Assembly: GCA_947452675.1 (NCBI GenBank)
Contig: CANGDL010000002.1
Span: 62,001 to 126,000, forward strand
DNA length: 64,000 nt
Direction: 5' to 3'
Source: Microbacteriaceae bacterium
Lineage (GTDB): Bacteria > Actinomycetota > Actinomycetes > Actinomycetales > Microbacteriaceae
Shown here piece after piece: positions 41,479 through 50,087 of the stretch (positions within the stretch are counted from its first letter, which is position 1; each line of letters opens with the position of its first letter). The translations under genes were made by a program, and so were the position numbers. The notes beneath the pieces are model-generated. The model searched no databases. It was not told the DNA's origin and saw only the letters and a list, made by a program, of their open reading frames with translations.

Positions 41479-41766
41479 CTAGTTGGCCGAATACATCTCG
41501 TGCACCGAGACCGGTATTTCGAGCTTGCCCTCGACAAAAGCGTTTATGCGCGCAACAGTCTCGGCACCGTTGTGGATCTGCCAAAGATCGCGGGTCTCCC
41601 AGGCTTCAATGAACCAAAGGTGGCCATCGGTCTCTTTGAATAGGTCATAGAAAACGCAGCCGTTTTCCTTGCGCACCTCAACTGCAACTTCGGCCAGCAG
41701 GTCGCGCAGCGCCTCGGCAAACTCTGGCTTTGGTTGAAAGATTGCTACTACGTTGCATTGGGTCAT
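41479..41766 (-). CDS. Antibiotic biosynthesis monooxygenase (ABM)-domain protein
   Basis: ATG at 41766; KENGCVFYDLFKETDGHLWFIEAWETRDLWQIH. Confidence 0.88.
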   Translation of the reverse strand: MTQCNVVAIFQPKPEFAEALRDLLAEVAVEVRKENGCVFYDLFKETDGHLWFIEAWETRDLWQIHNGAETVARINAFVEGKLEIPVSVHEMYSAN

Positions 41767-41786
41767 GTTGGACTCGCTTTTCTTTT

Positions 41787-42389
41787 TTAGAACTTGAAGG
41801 TGGCCAGGGTAACCGCCAGGGTAAACATGATCGCGGCAATTACGCCATCCAAGACTTTCCAGAACACGGGCTTGGACATGAATCGCGCTGCCGCTTTGGC
41901 GCCATAACCGATTCCGGTGAACCAGACCAGGCTCGCCAACATAGCGCCATAGGCGAAGAACCAACGGTTGTCACCAAAGGTGTTGCCAACGCCACCGACG
42001 AAAATCACCGTGTCAAGGTAAACGTGCGGATTCAGCAGACTCATCGCCAAGACTGTGGTGATCACCTTGCCGGCAGACTTGCTTTCGACGCCGACGGCAT
42101 CCAAGGTTTGATTTTTGGTTGCACTGATCAACGACTTAATTCCGAACCAAGTCAGATAGGCCACTCCAAACCAACGGATTACCTCGAGTAACCAGGGCAG
42201 GCCCGAGATTACCGCGCCGAGTCCACCGATTCCTAGGGCAATCAGGGAGGCGTCAATGACGGTGCAGATTGCCACCACTATGAAGACGTAACGCTTGGTG
42301 AGTCCTTGGCGAATGACAAAAGCGTTCTGCGCACCAATCGCAATGATTAGAGAGAGTCCAGTGAAGAATCCTGGCAGAAAGGCGAACAT
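41787..42389 (-). CDS. LysE/ArgO family amino acid exporter
   Basis: ATG at 42389; GLSLIIAIGAQNAFVIRQGLTKRY; LLNPHVYLDTVIFVGG. Confidence 0.93.
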   Translation of the reverse strand: MFAFLPGFFTGLSLIIAIGAQNAFVIRQGLTKRYVFIVVAICTVIDASLIALGIGGLGAVISGLPWLLEVIRWFGVAYLTWFGIKSLISATKNQTLDAVGVESKSAGKVITTVLAMSLLNPHVYLDTVIFVGGVGNTFGDNRWFFAYGAMLASLVWFTGIGYGAKAAARFMSKPVFWKVLDGVIAAIMFTLAVTLATFKF

Positions 42390-42399
42390 GGTTTGAAGT

Positions 42400-42651
42400 T
42401 TAGTCGCGAGGTTTAGACCGCGGCCAAACCGCGATGGCGAGCGAACTTGCGCCAAATAGCGCCGACAAGATTCCGCCTTCGGTGATGTTTACCCAAACAT
42501 ACAAGCCAAAGGCAATTGAGGAGACAGCGAGGAGGATTGCGAAGGCTCGATTGCCCTTGCTATAACGGGTTAGCACACTGAGGAGCACCGAGCCGATGCT
42601 CAAGCCGGTGAAGCTCATTACGGTGAATAACCCCAGGTACTCGTCTTGCAT
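42400..42651 (-). CDS. Small multi-TM membrane protein, unknown
   Basis: ATG at 42651; hydrophobic 83 aa. Confidence 0.55.
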   Translation of the reverse strand: MQDEYLGLFTVMSFTGLSIGSVLLSVLTRYSKGNRAFAILLAVSSIAFGLYVWVNITEGGILSALFGASSLAIAVWPRSKPRD

Positions 42652-42658
42652 TTCAGAC

Positions 42659-42925
42659 CTATTTCTTAGAAGCCGGGTGATCGGTGCGCATATAAACCCC
42701 ACCTTTTTTGAGTTCATCAATCATTTGGTTGAGGCGCTTTGCTCTGATGTCGGGTCGCACAGCACGATCGATCCAGGCAACATAATCGTTGCGCTGATAT
42801 GGTGGGCGGTGGTCATAGTCGGCTCGAACCGCATTCTCTTCGAGTGCCCGCTTAACATCGGCCGGCATCTCATAGAGCTTGCGACGGAGGTTTCCATTTT
42901 TATCGCGCGGCTCCGTGTTTTTCAA
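42659..42925 (-). CDS. YdeI/OmpD-associated-like family small protein
   Basis: LYEMPADVKRALEENAVRADYDHRPPYQRNDYVAWI motif. Confidence 0.65.
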   Translation of the reverse strand: MKNTEPRDKNGNLRRKLYEMPADVKRALEENAVRADYDHRPPYQRNDYVAWIDRAVRPDIRAKRLNQMIDELKKGGVYMRTDHPASKK

Positions 42926-42940
42926 CTTGCGCTCTGATGT

Positions 42941-43291
42941 TTAGCGAGAGAACTGAAGCAGAGCTGTAAGAAGCGAGACCAACAGCAGGATTGTAGCAGG
43001 CATAATCTCTTTGAACGAGTGGCCTGCACGAGCGTGAGCAGTTACGGCACCAGCGAAGTAGATCGCGAGTCCGATGGAGGCCAATTGGCCAAGGATCGGA
43101 ACCCAGATACCAATCAACAATCCAAGCGCCGCAGCCAATTCAAGCGCACCGAGCAACGGAATCTGGGAGTCTTTTACACCCACTGATTTGAGGGTCGCAA
43201 GGGTTTGCTCCATCTTGGTGAACTTTCCCATCGAAGACATCGTCGAAGCGAGGCCGATGAGAATTGAAAAAATCCAGAGTGCAATAGTCAT
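42941..43291 (-). CDS. DoxX family membrane protein
   Basis: IPLLGALELAAALGLLIGIWVPILGQLASIGLAIYFAGAVTAHARAGH. Confidence 0.88.
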   Translation of the reverse strand: MTIALWIFSILIGLASTMSSMGKFTKMEQTLATLKSVGVKDSQIPLLGALELAAALGLLIGIWVPILGQLASIGLAIYFAGAVTAHARAGHSFKEIMPATILLLVSLLTALLQFSR

Positions 43292-43305
43292 GTGTTGAGT
43301 TTGCC

Positions 43306-44052
43306 TTACTTCGTGAAATATTTGGTGTCGCCAACGAGAACTGTGTTGTCGGCCGGTGCCGACTCCTCTGCTGCCTTTACGATCTCGGCGGCGAACTCTT
43401 CTACGTTATAAAGCTTGCCGACCGCTTCCTTGCGAGCGTCAATTGCCCCCGGGTTCAGGCGGTCCAGCAAAGTTGCGGTCACGGTGCCCTCAATCATGTC
43501 GCCAGAGACAACCACAAATTCGATGCCCTTTGCGGTTAGTTCAGGAATCATGTCGCGAAGCGCATCCTCACCTGCACGCTTCGAAAGCGCCACCGGCACA
43601 TACTCAGGCATGGTTTCAACCTCACGGATGAAGTGAGCCTGGTGGCTGGTGACGAAGACGATTTTTGAACCCGCGCCAAGCAGCGGTAGAAGAGTCTTGA
43701 CTAGGTTTACCTGGGCATCGCGGTTGAGCTTCATTGCATAGTCTTCGCCCTTGCCGGTCTCCATGCCGCCAGACGCGTTGAGTACCAGGAGGTCAAGGCC
43801 GCCGAATTGGTCTTTGAGGGTCGATGCCAGTGAGTCGATGCTCGAGTAGTCGGTCAGATCGGCTCCGACAACGATTGCCTTGCCTCCCGCTTCGATGATT
43901 CCGTTGGCAACCTTCTCTGCGCGAACTACCTTGTCGCGGTAGTTGATGGCAACGGTTGCACCCTTAGCGGCCAACATCCCGGCCACTTGAGCGCCAATTC
44001 CACGTGATGAACCTGAAACGAAAGCGTGCTTACCTGCGAATGAGTTAGTCAT
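43306..44052 (-). CDS. SDR family oxidoreductase
   Basis: FVSGSSRGIGAQVAGMLAAKG, LVLNASGG. Confidence 0.93.
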   Translation of the reverse strand: MTNSFAGKHAFVSGSSRGIGAQVAGMLAAKGATVAINYRDKVVRAEKVANGIIEAGGKAIVVGADLTDYSSIDSLASTLKDQFGGLDLLVLNASGGMETGKGEDYAMKLNRDAQVNLVKTLLPLLGAGSKIVFVTSHQAHFIREVETMPEYVPVALSKRAGEDALRDMIPELTAKGIEFVVVSGDMIEGTVTATLLDRLNPGAIDARKEAVGKLYNVEEFAAEIVKAAEESAPADNTVLVGDTKYFTK

Positions 44053-44103
44053 GCCTCAAGTTTATTGGCGAGCCAAGCTCGACGCCCGTCGGTTAAAGAA
44101 AAA

Positions 44104-44129
44104 CGCCTCTCATTTCTGAGAGGCGTTTT
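44104..44129 (-). terminator. Intrinsic terminator left of the element; probably the original tRNA-Ala terminator displaced by integration
   Basis: CGCCTCTCA(44104-44112)-tttc-TGAGAGGCG(44117-44125) flanked by A/T runs. Confidence 0.75.
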
Positions 44130-44135
44130 CTTGCT

Positions 44136-44145
44136 GTGGAGACTA
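44136..44145. repeat. Left att core (GTGGAGACTA), imperfectly extended into TGGGAGTCC
   Basis: Identical to 51851-51860; extension resembles the tRNA-Ala 3' end. Confidence 0.75.
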
Positions 44146-44198
44146 TGGGAGTCCAAACGGCACCAACAGTTATAAGGGCTACGGCGCGTCCAGGCCAG

Positions 44199-44220
44199 AC
44201 TTACGACAAGACTTACGACA
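44199..44220. repeat. Left arm-type repeat pair ACTTACGACA-AG-ACTTACGACA
   Basis: 22 bp identical to 51774-51795, same orientation; 53 bp from the core. Confidence 0.85.
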
Positions 44221-44238
44221 AAGGCGTATGTTCGGGCT

Positions 44239-45627
44239 ATGGGGGAAATAGACAACGAGCCGATCGTATCCGAAGCAGACTTCTACCCGGAGGCCGACGT
44301 GTTCAGCATCTGGGTTAGCAGTAAGACAAGGCCAAGTACCAAGGATGGCCAACCTATAACCGTTCAGTACTGGGAAGGCTGCTGGGACATCCCAGAAGTT
44401 TTCAGAAATGCTGAAGATAAGCGGAAGCGGCCACAGGTGACCGCATCTAGTTCGAGCAGTTCCGAGGATGCCGAAGAGAAGTGCCGGGAGAAGGTAAAGA
44501 AGTTCTGGATGGACCGCCTGGACGGCGTGAGGCAAGAAACCTACCAGAACAAGACCGCCGTTCTGACGAAGGAACAGCGACGAGCTGCTTACACCGTCCA
44601 GTCGTTCCTCGAAGAATGGGTGGCATCGAGGACCAACCCAAACACTCGTCCAGAGAACCGATGGGCTGACAATACAGCTCGCAAGAACCGAGGCATGCTC
44701 GAGATGTGGATCTACCCATATCTAGGCAAGACCCTGCTTACCGCCCTGACACACGAGCAAGTACGCATCCACTTCACCGAAACCTTGCCGAACGTGCTGG
44801 ACAACAAGGATCAGCGTCGACTCGGGGATAAGCGCATCAGAAACATATACTCAGTCTTTAGAACCGGCATGCTCCGCGCCGGCGCCAAGGGATTGCTCAA
44901 GAGCGGTGAGTTCCTGTCCGTAGGTATCCAGATGAGTTTCGAACCGGCTGGAATGCCCGAAGACATCGATCACCTGATGTGGGAGATGAATGCCCTGCTC
45001 CAACGGCCGGACGTTATCGCTGACCCTCTGGCGCTTCGCTGGGCACTCGCCTACGGCCAGGGGCTCCGACGTGGCGAAAGAACAGGCCTGAAATGGTCCG
45101 ATGTGAACCTTGTCACCGGCCAGATGAAGGTCCAGCGGCAAATGAACTACGTTCCCGGCCGCGGCGACTTCCTAGATGAGCGACTCAAGGCAAACGAAGC
45201 ACGGACGATCGAAATCACCTCTATCACTCGCCCTTTTCTGGTTGCCGCACTCGAACGCCGCAAAGCGCTCGAGGCCTCTGGCAACTGGCACCCAAGCGAA
45301 GAGTTCAGAGACTTGGTGCTTTTGCGTGATGATGGCATGGCTGACAAGCTCAACCACGACAACGAGCGATTCCATGAGTTCATGAACAAGTACGAGGTCC
45401 ATTACCGGGAACTGTCCCCAGGATCTCTCCGTCATGCTTGTGCTACGTACTTCGCCAACTATGGTGGCGCGGACGGTCGAGGGGTAGAGCGTCCGATGCT
45501 GCGCAGGTTCATGGGCCACTCCGCAAAGAGCAGTCTCGACGCGTACTACGCCCGCGCCTCACAAATCGCGATGTCTAGAGAGTTCGGAAACATCCCGGTC
45601 GAGAGACCTAACCACGTGAGAACATAA
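44239..45627 (+). CDS. Tyrosine-type site-specific recombinase/integrase
   Basis: Catalytic blocks GQGLRRGERTGLKWSDV, LSPGSLRHACATYF, RRFMGHSAKSSLDAYYAR; N-terminal SAM-like core-binding region. Confidence 0.93.
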   Translation: MGEIDNEPIVSEADFYPEADVFSIWVSSKTRPSTKDGQPITVQYWEGCWDIPEVFRNAEDKRKRPQVTASSSSSSEDAEEKCREKVKKFWMDRLDGVRQETYQNKTAVLTKEQRRAAYTVQSFLEEWVASRTNPNTRPENRWADNTARKNRGMLEMWIYPYLGKTLLTALTHEQVRIHFTETLPNVLDNKDQRRLGDKRIRNIYSVFRTGMLRAGAKGLLKSGEFLSVGIQMSFEPAGMPEDIDHLMWEMNALLQRPDVIADPLALRWALAYGQGLRRGERTGLKWSDVNLVTGQMKVQRQMNYVPGRGDFLDERLKANEARTIEITSITRPFLVAALERRKALEASGNWHPSEEFRDLVLLRDDGMADKLNHDNERFHEFMNKYEVHYRELSPGSLRHACATYFANYGGADGRGVERPMLRRFMGHSAKSSLDAYYARASQIAMSREFGNIPVERPNHVRT

Positions 45628-45692
45628 CCCCTGACAACGAACCACGACTTCCTATTCATCTATCCACCGGCAGTTATTTCGTTTTGAGACTT

Positions 45693-45725
45693 GTCCCTAC
45701 GGTCGCTTCCAGCGACCGTAGGGAC
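45693..45725. repeat. Perfect 15-bp inverted repeat with 3-nt loop
   Basis: GTCCCTACGGTCGCT-tcc-AGCGACCGTAGGGAC; no T-run afterwards. Confidence 0.9.
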
Positions 45726-45851
45726 ATAACACTCATCAAACGACAGACCTCAGCCGTCCTCTCCCCCTGACAACCCCCTGCCCCCAAGCCGCACCGATTA
45801 TGACACGCAACAGGTGTTCTGACTGTGTGGTGATTTGTTGTGGTCTGTTCT

Positions 45852-45866
45852 GTTAGATCATCTAAC
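45852..45866. promoter_or_regulatory. Operator-like palindrome GTTAGAT-c-ATCTAAC
   Basis: Perfect 7-bp inverted repeat ~75 bp upstream of the 144-aa CDS. Confidence 0.4.
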
Positions 45867-45942
45867 CTTCCTATCTGAAACCCGAGAATAACTTCGCCCC
45901 GATAACCCTCACGTCATAAACCACAGACGTTAGGAGAATCAC

Positions 45943-46377
45943 ATGACGAAAAACAACGCCCATGTTCCCGCCCCAGGCTGGTGGGCAGTTCAACACAACA
46001 TCGGAAACGATCGCAGGTGGGCATCACTCCCAGAAGATCAAGTGCTACCGGCCATCGGCCTCTACATCTGCGCACTAGGCCATTCAATCGGATTCGAAAC
46101 ACCCACCATCACAACCCAGGAACTAGCCCGACACATGATTGCCGGAGCAGCCAGCACCGAGTCTGTTCTAGCCGTTGCCCAACACCTGATTGATGCCGGC
46201 ATCTGGACAGAAATCCCCGGTGAAGGAATCGACTGCGGTGCTGCCGAGCACATCGCAGCCAAGACCGAGCGCATCGAAAAGGCCAGGTCAGCCGTCGCAG
46301 CGCGACTAGCTAAACGAGACCGCCAGCGTCTTGAAGCTGAAACTTACCACTTCGACGTTGAGGGTGGTGAACTATGA
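45943..46377 (+). CDS. Hypothetical element protein (possible winged-helix/replication-type N-terminus)
   Basis: GWWAVQHNIGNDRRWASLPEDQVLPAIGLYICALGHSIGFETPTITTQELARHM; long C-terminal Arg/Lys/Ala helix; RBS TTAGGAGAA. Confidence 0.6.
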   Translation: MTKNNAHVPAPGWWAVQHNIGNDRRWASLPEDQVLPAIGLYICALGHSIGFETPTITTQELARHMIAGAASTESVLAVAQHLIDAGIWTEIPGEGIDCGAAEHIAAKTERIEKARSAVAARLAKRDRQRLEAETYHFDVEGGEL

Positions 46378-46622
46378 GAATCACGATCGAAACCAACCTT
46401 GGGCAGTTCGCGGCCTATCTCAACACAACCGGCGAGATCGTGATCTACGAGGGCGATAACGCTTGCTCGGTCGCCGTAATCGAGCCTCTCGTCAAGCGAC
46501 AATCCGTTCTTGACCTGTCCACCGATGGCATCACCAAGGCGGTTCGCACTTGGTTAGAGAACAATCACTCACGCCTCGAGATCGAGTGCGTGACGGTCCG
46601 GTTGGTACCTCCCGGCCGCTGA
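46374..46622 (+). CDS. Hypothetical small element protein
   Basis: 82 aa; ATGA overlap with the upstream CDS. Confidence 0.6.
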   Translation: MRITIETNLGQFAAYLNTTGEIVIYEGDNACSVAVIEPLVKRQSVLDLSTDGITKAVRTWLENNHSRLEIECVTVRLVPPGR

Positions 46623-46634
46623 CAGTTTCTAGAA

Positions 46635-46660
46635 GGCCTGTCCACACTCGTGGACAGGCC
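46635..46660. terminator. Perfect 11-bp hairpin, candidate U-less terminator
   Basis: GGCCTGTCCAC-actc-GTGGACAGGCC right after the stop at 46622. Confidence 0.6.
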
Positions 46661-46679
46661 CAAAATCTAATGGAGAGAC

Positions 46680-46910
46680 ATGAACTTTATAATCAACCTG
46701 CTGTTTCCTGGCAACAGACGCTCGGTCCGGATTCGCCCAGATCACTTACCTGGGCTCAATCCTCCGAAAGCCGCCCCGTTTAAACCCTCAAGAACCCAGA
46801 CGCATGAGATTCAGGTGACAGACATCGACAAGCTCTACAAGCGATTTCTAGCCCTCCGCCCCTTGCCAGTTCAGGAGAAGGTTGGTAAGCGGAAAGGGTT
46901 TAAGTTCTGA
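46680..46910 (+). CDS. Hypothetical small basic element protein
   Basis: 76 aa, TGATG overlap with the next CDS. Confidence 0.5.
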   Translation: MNFIINLLFPGNRRSVRIRPDHLPGLNPPKAAPFKPSRTQTHEIQVTDIDKLYKRFLALRPLPVQEKVGKRKGFKF

Positions 46911-47158
46911 TGTCGCTGGAGTATGAGGCGATTATCGTCACAAGTGATGGTACTTTTCGCGGTCACATGATCGATCAGGACACCATAGCAATCTCAGAGG
47001 ATGGCGTGGAGGGAACTCTTGACTTCCTTACATTCGATGACAGTCTCGGTTCTATGAGTGCCTCACCCGAGTACCTGACTGTGGCTCTAACCTGGTGGAT
47101 CTATGAGCAAATGAGGGGTCTCGAGATTTACTCGACGTCGCTAGTTAGTCGAAGATAA
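46910..47158 (+). CDS. Hypothetical small element protein
   Basis: 82 aa, coupled to the preceding ORF. Confidence 0.5.
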   Translation: MSLEYEAIIVTSDGTFRGHMIDQDTIAISEDGVEGTLDFLTFDDSLGSMSASPEYLTVALTWWIYEQMRGLEIYSTSLVSRR

Positions 47159-47635
47159 GTCAGAACGAAAGACTTCGACATCGAATCCAAGAGCGCGTAG
47201 GCCTGAGATGACTTGCGTATCTACGAGGCTCTGTTCTTCAAGGACCGTGATTCCAAGTCTCAGAACACTTGCGAGTTGCCTTGGTAGCAGCGACCGAACA
47301 GGTTCGGCTAGTTCGTAGTACGGGGCGATCTCGCGGACATCCTCCTGAATCGTAATGTTGTGGCTTTCGACCAGACTGTCCAGAATGTGCTCGCTCCCGA
47401 AATGTGCGGCGAGGAACATCAGGATGCTGTCGATTACTGATTCAGGCTGAGCTGCGACCACCTCGATTTCCGCCGGCTGACAAGGATGAGCAGCGGGCTC
47501 TGTTGGGGTGACAATCCAGTAGGGAGCCGAACCCTCGACTAGTTGCGCTGTTGCTGCGATTCTCCAGATTCTGTCGCCCCATGGATAGGAGGCGAGTGGG
47601 CTTACAGTCATAAGCGCGGTTGATTGACGTGTCAT
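47141..47635 (-). CDS. Hypothetical protein divergent from the methyltransferase
   Basis: 164 aa, no recognised motif; shares the ~108-bp divergent intergenic region with the methylase. Confidence 0.55.
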   Translation of the reverse strand: MTRQSTALMTVSPLASYPWGDRIWRIAATAQLVEGSAPYWIVTPTEPAAHPCQPAEIEVVAAQPESVIDSILMFLAAHFGSEHILDSLVESHNITIQEDVREIAPYYELAEPVRSLLPRQLASVLRLGITVLEEQSLVDTQVISGLRALGFDVEVFRSDLSSTN

Positions 47636-47743
47636 GTTGTTTCTCCTTGATCAGGACGTCCGACCCTATCTGTTGCCTCCGACATTCGCTTCTAAGACCT
47701 GCTCTTCCTTCGTTCTGTCCTGGCTGTCGAATACGCTGGTGAG

Positions 47744-48913
47744 GTGGCTAATCAAAATCTGGGGGATGCGAAGCGGGCGAAGAACGATGAGTTCTACACG
47801 CAGTATCACGACATCGAAAAGGAAATGAACGCGTATCTGGATTACAACCAGGATGTGTTCCGCGACAAGACGGTACTTCTACCGTGCGACGACCCCGAGT
47901 GGAGCAACTTCACCAAGTACTTCGCCCAGAACTTCGAGCGACTTGGACTCAAGAAGCTCATCAGCACGAGCTATGCACCTAACAGCAAGCCTCGAGAGCT
48001 GAACATTCAACCGACCTTATTCGAGCTTGAGAGCCCGCAGTTCGATGAGAGTAAGTCGGCTGCCAACGGCAAGATCTATACGCTCACTCAAGACCTGAAC
48101 AACGATAACGTTGTGAATGTAGAAGATCTAGAGTGGTCCTATCTCGAGGGAGACGGTGACTTCCGAAGCGAGGAGATTTCGGCACTACGCGACGAATCTG
48201 ACATCGTGGTGACGAACCCTCCGTTCTCTCTATTTCGCGATTTTATGAGCTGGATCTCCTCGGGAGGGAAAGATTTCGCGATCATCGGCAACATGAACGG
48301 CATAACCTACAAGGAGACCTTTCCCCTCATTCAACAAAACAAGGTCTGGCTAGGGGCGACCAACTTCAACACGGGTATGTACTTCACCGTTCCCGATGGG
48401 TTCACCTATGCCTCGACCTACAAGTTCGACAGGGAGCAAAATGGTCGAGCTGTGAACCGAGTCCCTGGCGTCTGTTGGTTCACTAATCTAGACCACGGTC
48501 GAAGACACCAGCCACTTCCTCTGATGACCGAATCTGACAACGTCAAGTTCAGCAAGCACAAAGAGATAAAAGGAGTCGGATATCGCAAGTACGACAACTA
48601 CGACGCCATAGACGTTCCGTTCACAGACGCCATACCTAGCGACTATCAAGGCGTAATGGGTGTACCGATTAGCTTCCTAGGAAAGTACAGTCCGGAACAG
48701 TTTGAGATTCTAGGTACCAGCGACAACGGCCTAGTTGATGACTTGCTAAAGTCGACACCCGGTCTCACCGCAGCCTTCGTCGAAGCCTACTACGCGTCTG
48801 GTGGCAAGGGGGCTTACAAGGCAGGAAATCCGACAGCTGGTATCTACGCGGATGGTGTGGCAACGATGGTCTACAAGCGCATCTTCATACGACACAGGGG
48901 GCCGAACAAATGA
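47744..48913 (+). CDS. Adenine-specific DNA methyltransferase, EcoRI-methylase family
   Basis: GTG start; N-terminus ([49 protein letters not shown]) and catalytic [14 protein letters not shown] typical of the EcoRI_methylase family. Confidence 0.88.
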   Translation: MANQNLGDAKRAKNDEFYTQYHDIEKEMNAYLDYNQDVFRDKTVLLPCDDPEWSNFTKYFAQNFERLGLKKLISTSYAPNSKPRELNIQPTLFELESPQFDESKSAANGKIYTLTQDLNNDNVVNVEDLEWSYLEGDGDFRSEEISALRDESDIVVTNPPFSLFRDFMSWISSGGKDFAIIGNMNGITYKETFPLIQQNKVWLGATNFNTGMYFTVPDGFTYASTYKFDREQNGRAVNRVPGVCWFTNLDHGRRHQPLPLMTESDNVKFSKHKEIKGVGYRKYDNYDAIDVPFTDAIPSDYQGVMGVPISFLGKYSPEQFEILGTSDNGLVDDLLKSTPGLTAAFVEAYYASGGKGAYKAGNPTAGIYADGVATMVYKRIFIRHRGPNK

Positions 48914-50076
48914 TCACCACTCTCAAGCACTACACAGTACGTGAACTTTCAGATGGGTTCGTGTACAACGAACTCGAGGCTAAGGGTCTCTTCGGGTTGT
49001 CCGGTAAGTTGACGATCCAGCCTGAGTATCAGAGAAGCTACATCTATGCCGATGGCAAGCGTGACGTAGCCGTTATCACTTCTCTGCTGCGCGGATACCC
49101 ACTTGGGCTTATCTACTTCCACAAGGTTGCGGACGATCAGTACGAGGTGCTGGACGGCCAGCAAAGAATAACCAGCTTCGGACGCTTCGTTACTGGCAAG
49201 TTCGCTATCAAGGACGAAAACGGAATGGAACAGTACTTCTCAGGTCTGGCTTCGGAAAAGCAGAAGCGGATCATGGACTCAGAGATTCTGATCTATGAGT
49301 GTGAGGGCACGGAATCAGAGATCAAGGAGTGGTTCCAAACCATCAACATCGCAGGCATCCCCTTGAACAGCCAGGAGCTCTTGAACGCTGTCTATTCGGG
49401 CCCGTTCGTAACTCTAGGCAAAGCCGAGTTCAGCAACACCCAGAACGCGAACGTCCAGAAGTGGAGTGCCTATATCAGCGGAACGGTCAACCGTCAGGAA
49501 TACTGGGAACGTGCGCTCGAGTGGGTAAGCAAAGGCAAGGAAAACATCGGTGGATACATGAGTGGTCACCGGACCGATACCAGCATCACCGAGGTCAAGA
49601 ACTACTTCACGAGTGTTATCGACTGGGTGTCATCCGTTTTCCCTGAGGTTGAGAATGAGATGAAGGGCCTTGAGTGGGGTCGTCTCTACGAGAAGCATCA
49701 CAACACCGCCTACAACCCGTCGAAAATGGCCGAACAGGTTAGTGCCCTCTACGGAGATTCGTATGTCAAGAACCGTAAGGGTATCTGGGAGTATGTCCTG
49801 GGCGGCTCGAGTGACACCAAGCTGCTCGAAGTGAGAGTGTTCGATGTGCCTACAAAATCCGCGGCGCACGCGAAACAGACGACTGACGCGCAACTTGAGG
49901 GGCTATCCAACTGTCCGCTCTGTGCCCTCGGTAAAGACACTAACCGGGCAAAGATCTGGAAGTTGGACGAGATGGAAGCCGACCATGTTGCCGCCTGGAG
50001 CAAGGGTGGCGCGACATCTGCCGAGAACTGTCAGATGCTTTGTAAGACCCACAACCGGGCCAAGGGCAACAAGTAG
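48910..50076 (+). CDS. DUF262 (ParB/GmrS-like) domain protein fused to C-terminal HNH nuclease
   Basis: [47 protein letters not shown] (DGQQR); C-terminal [40 protein letters not shown] overlap with the methylase. Confidence 0.9.
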   Translation: MITTLKHYTVRELSDGFVYNELEAKGLFGLSGKLTIQPEYQRSYIYADGKRDVAVITSLLRGYPLGLIYFHKVADDQYEVLDGQQRITSFGRFVTGKFAIKDENGMEQYFSGLASEKQKRIMDSEILIYECEGTESEIKEWFQTINIAGIPLNSQELLNAVYSGPFVTLGKAEFSNTQNANVQKWSAYISGTVNRQEYWERALEWVSKGKENIGGYMSGHRTDTSITEVKNYFTSVIDWVSSVFPEVENEMKGLEWGRLYEKHHNTAYNPSKMAEQVSALYGDSYVKNRKGIWEYVLGGSSDTKLLEVRVFDVPTKSAAHAKQTTDAQLEGLSNCPLCALGKDTNRAKIWKLDEMEADHVAAWSKGGATSAENCQMLCKTHNRAKGNK

Positions 50077-50087
50077 AGACTCCGGCG

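Noticed and set aside
46550-46783. 77-aa ORF overlapping the 82-aa and 76-aa element ORFs
   Set aside because: Crosses the hairpin at 46635-46660 and conflicts with the better-coupled ORFs
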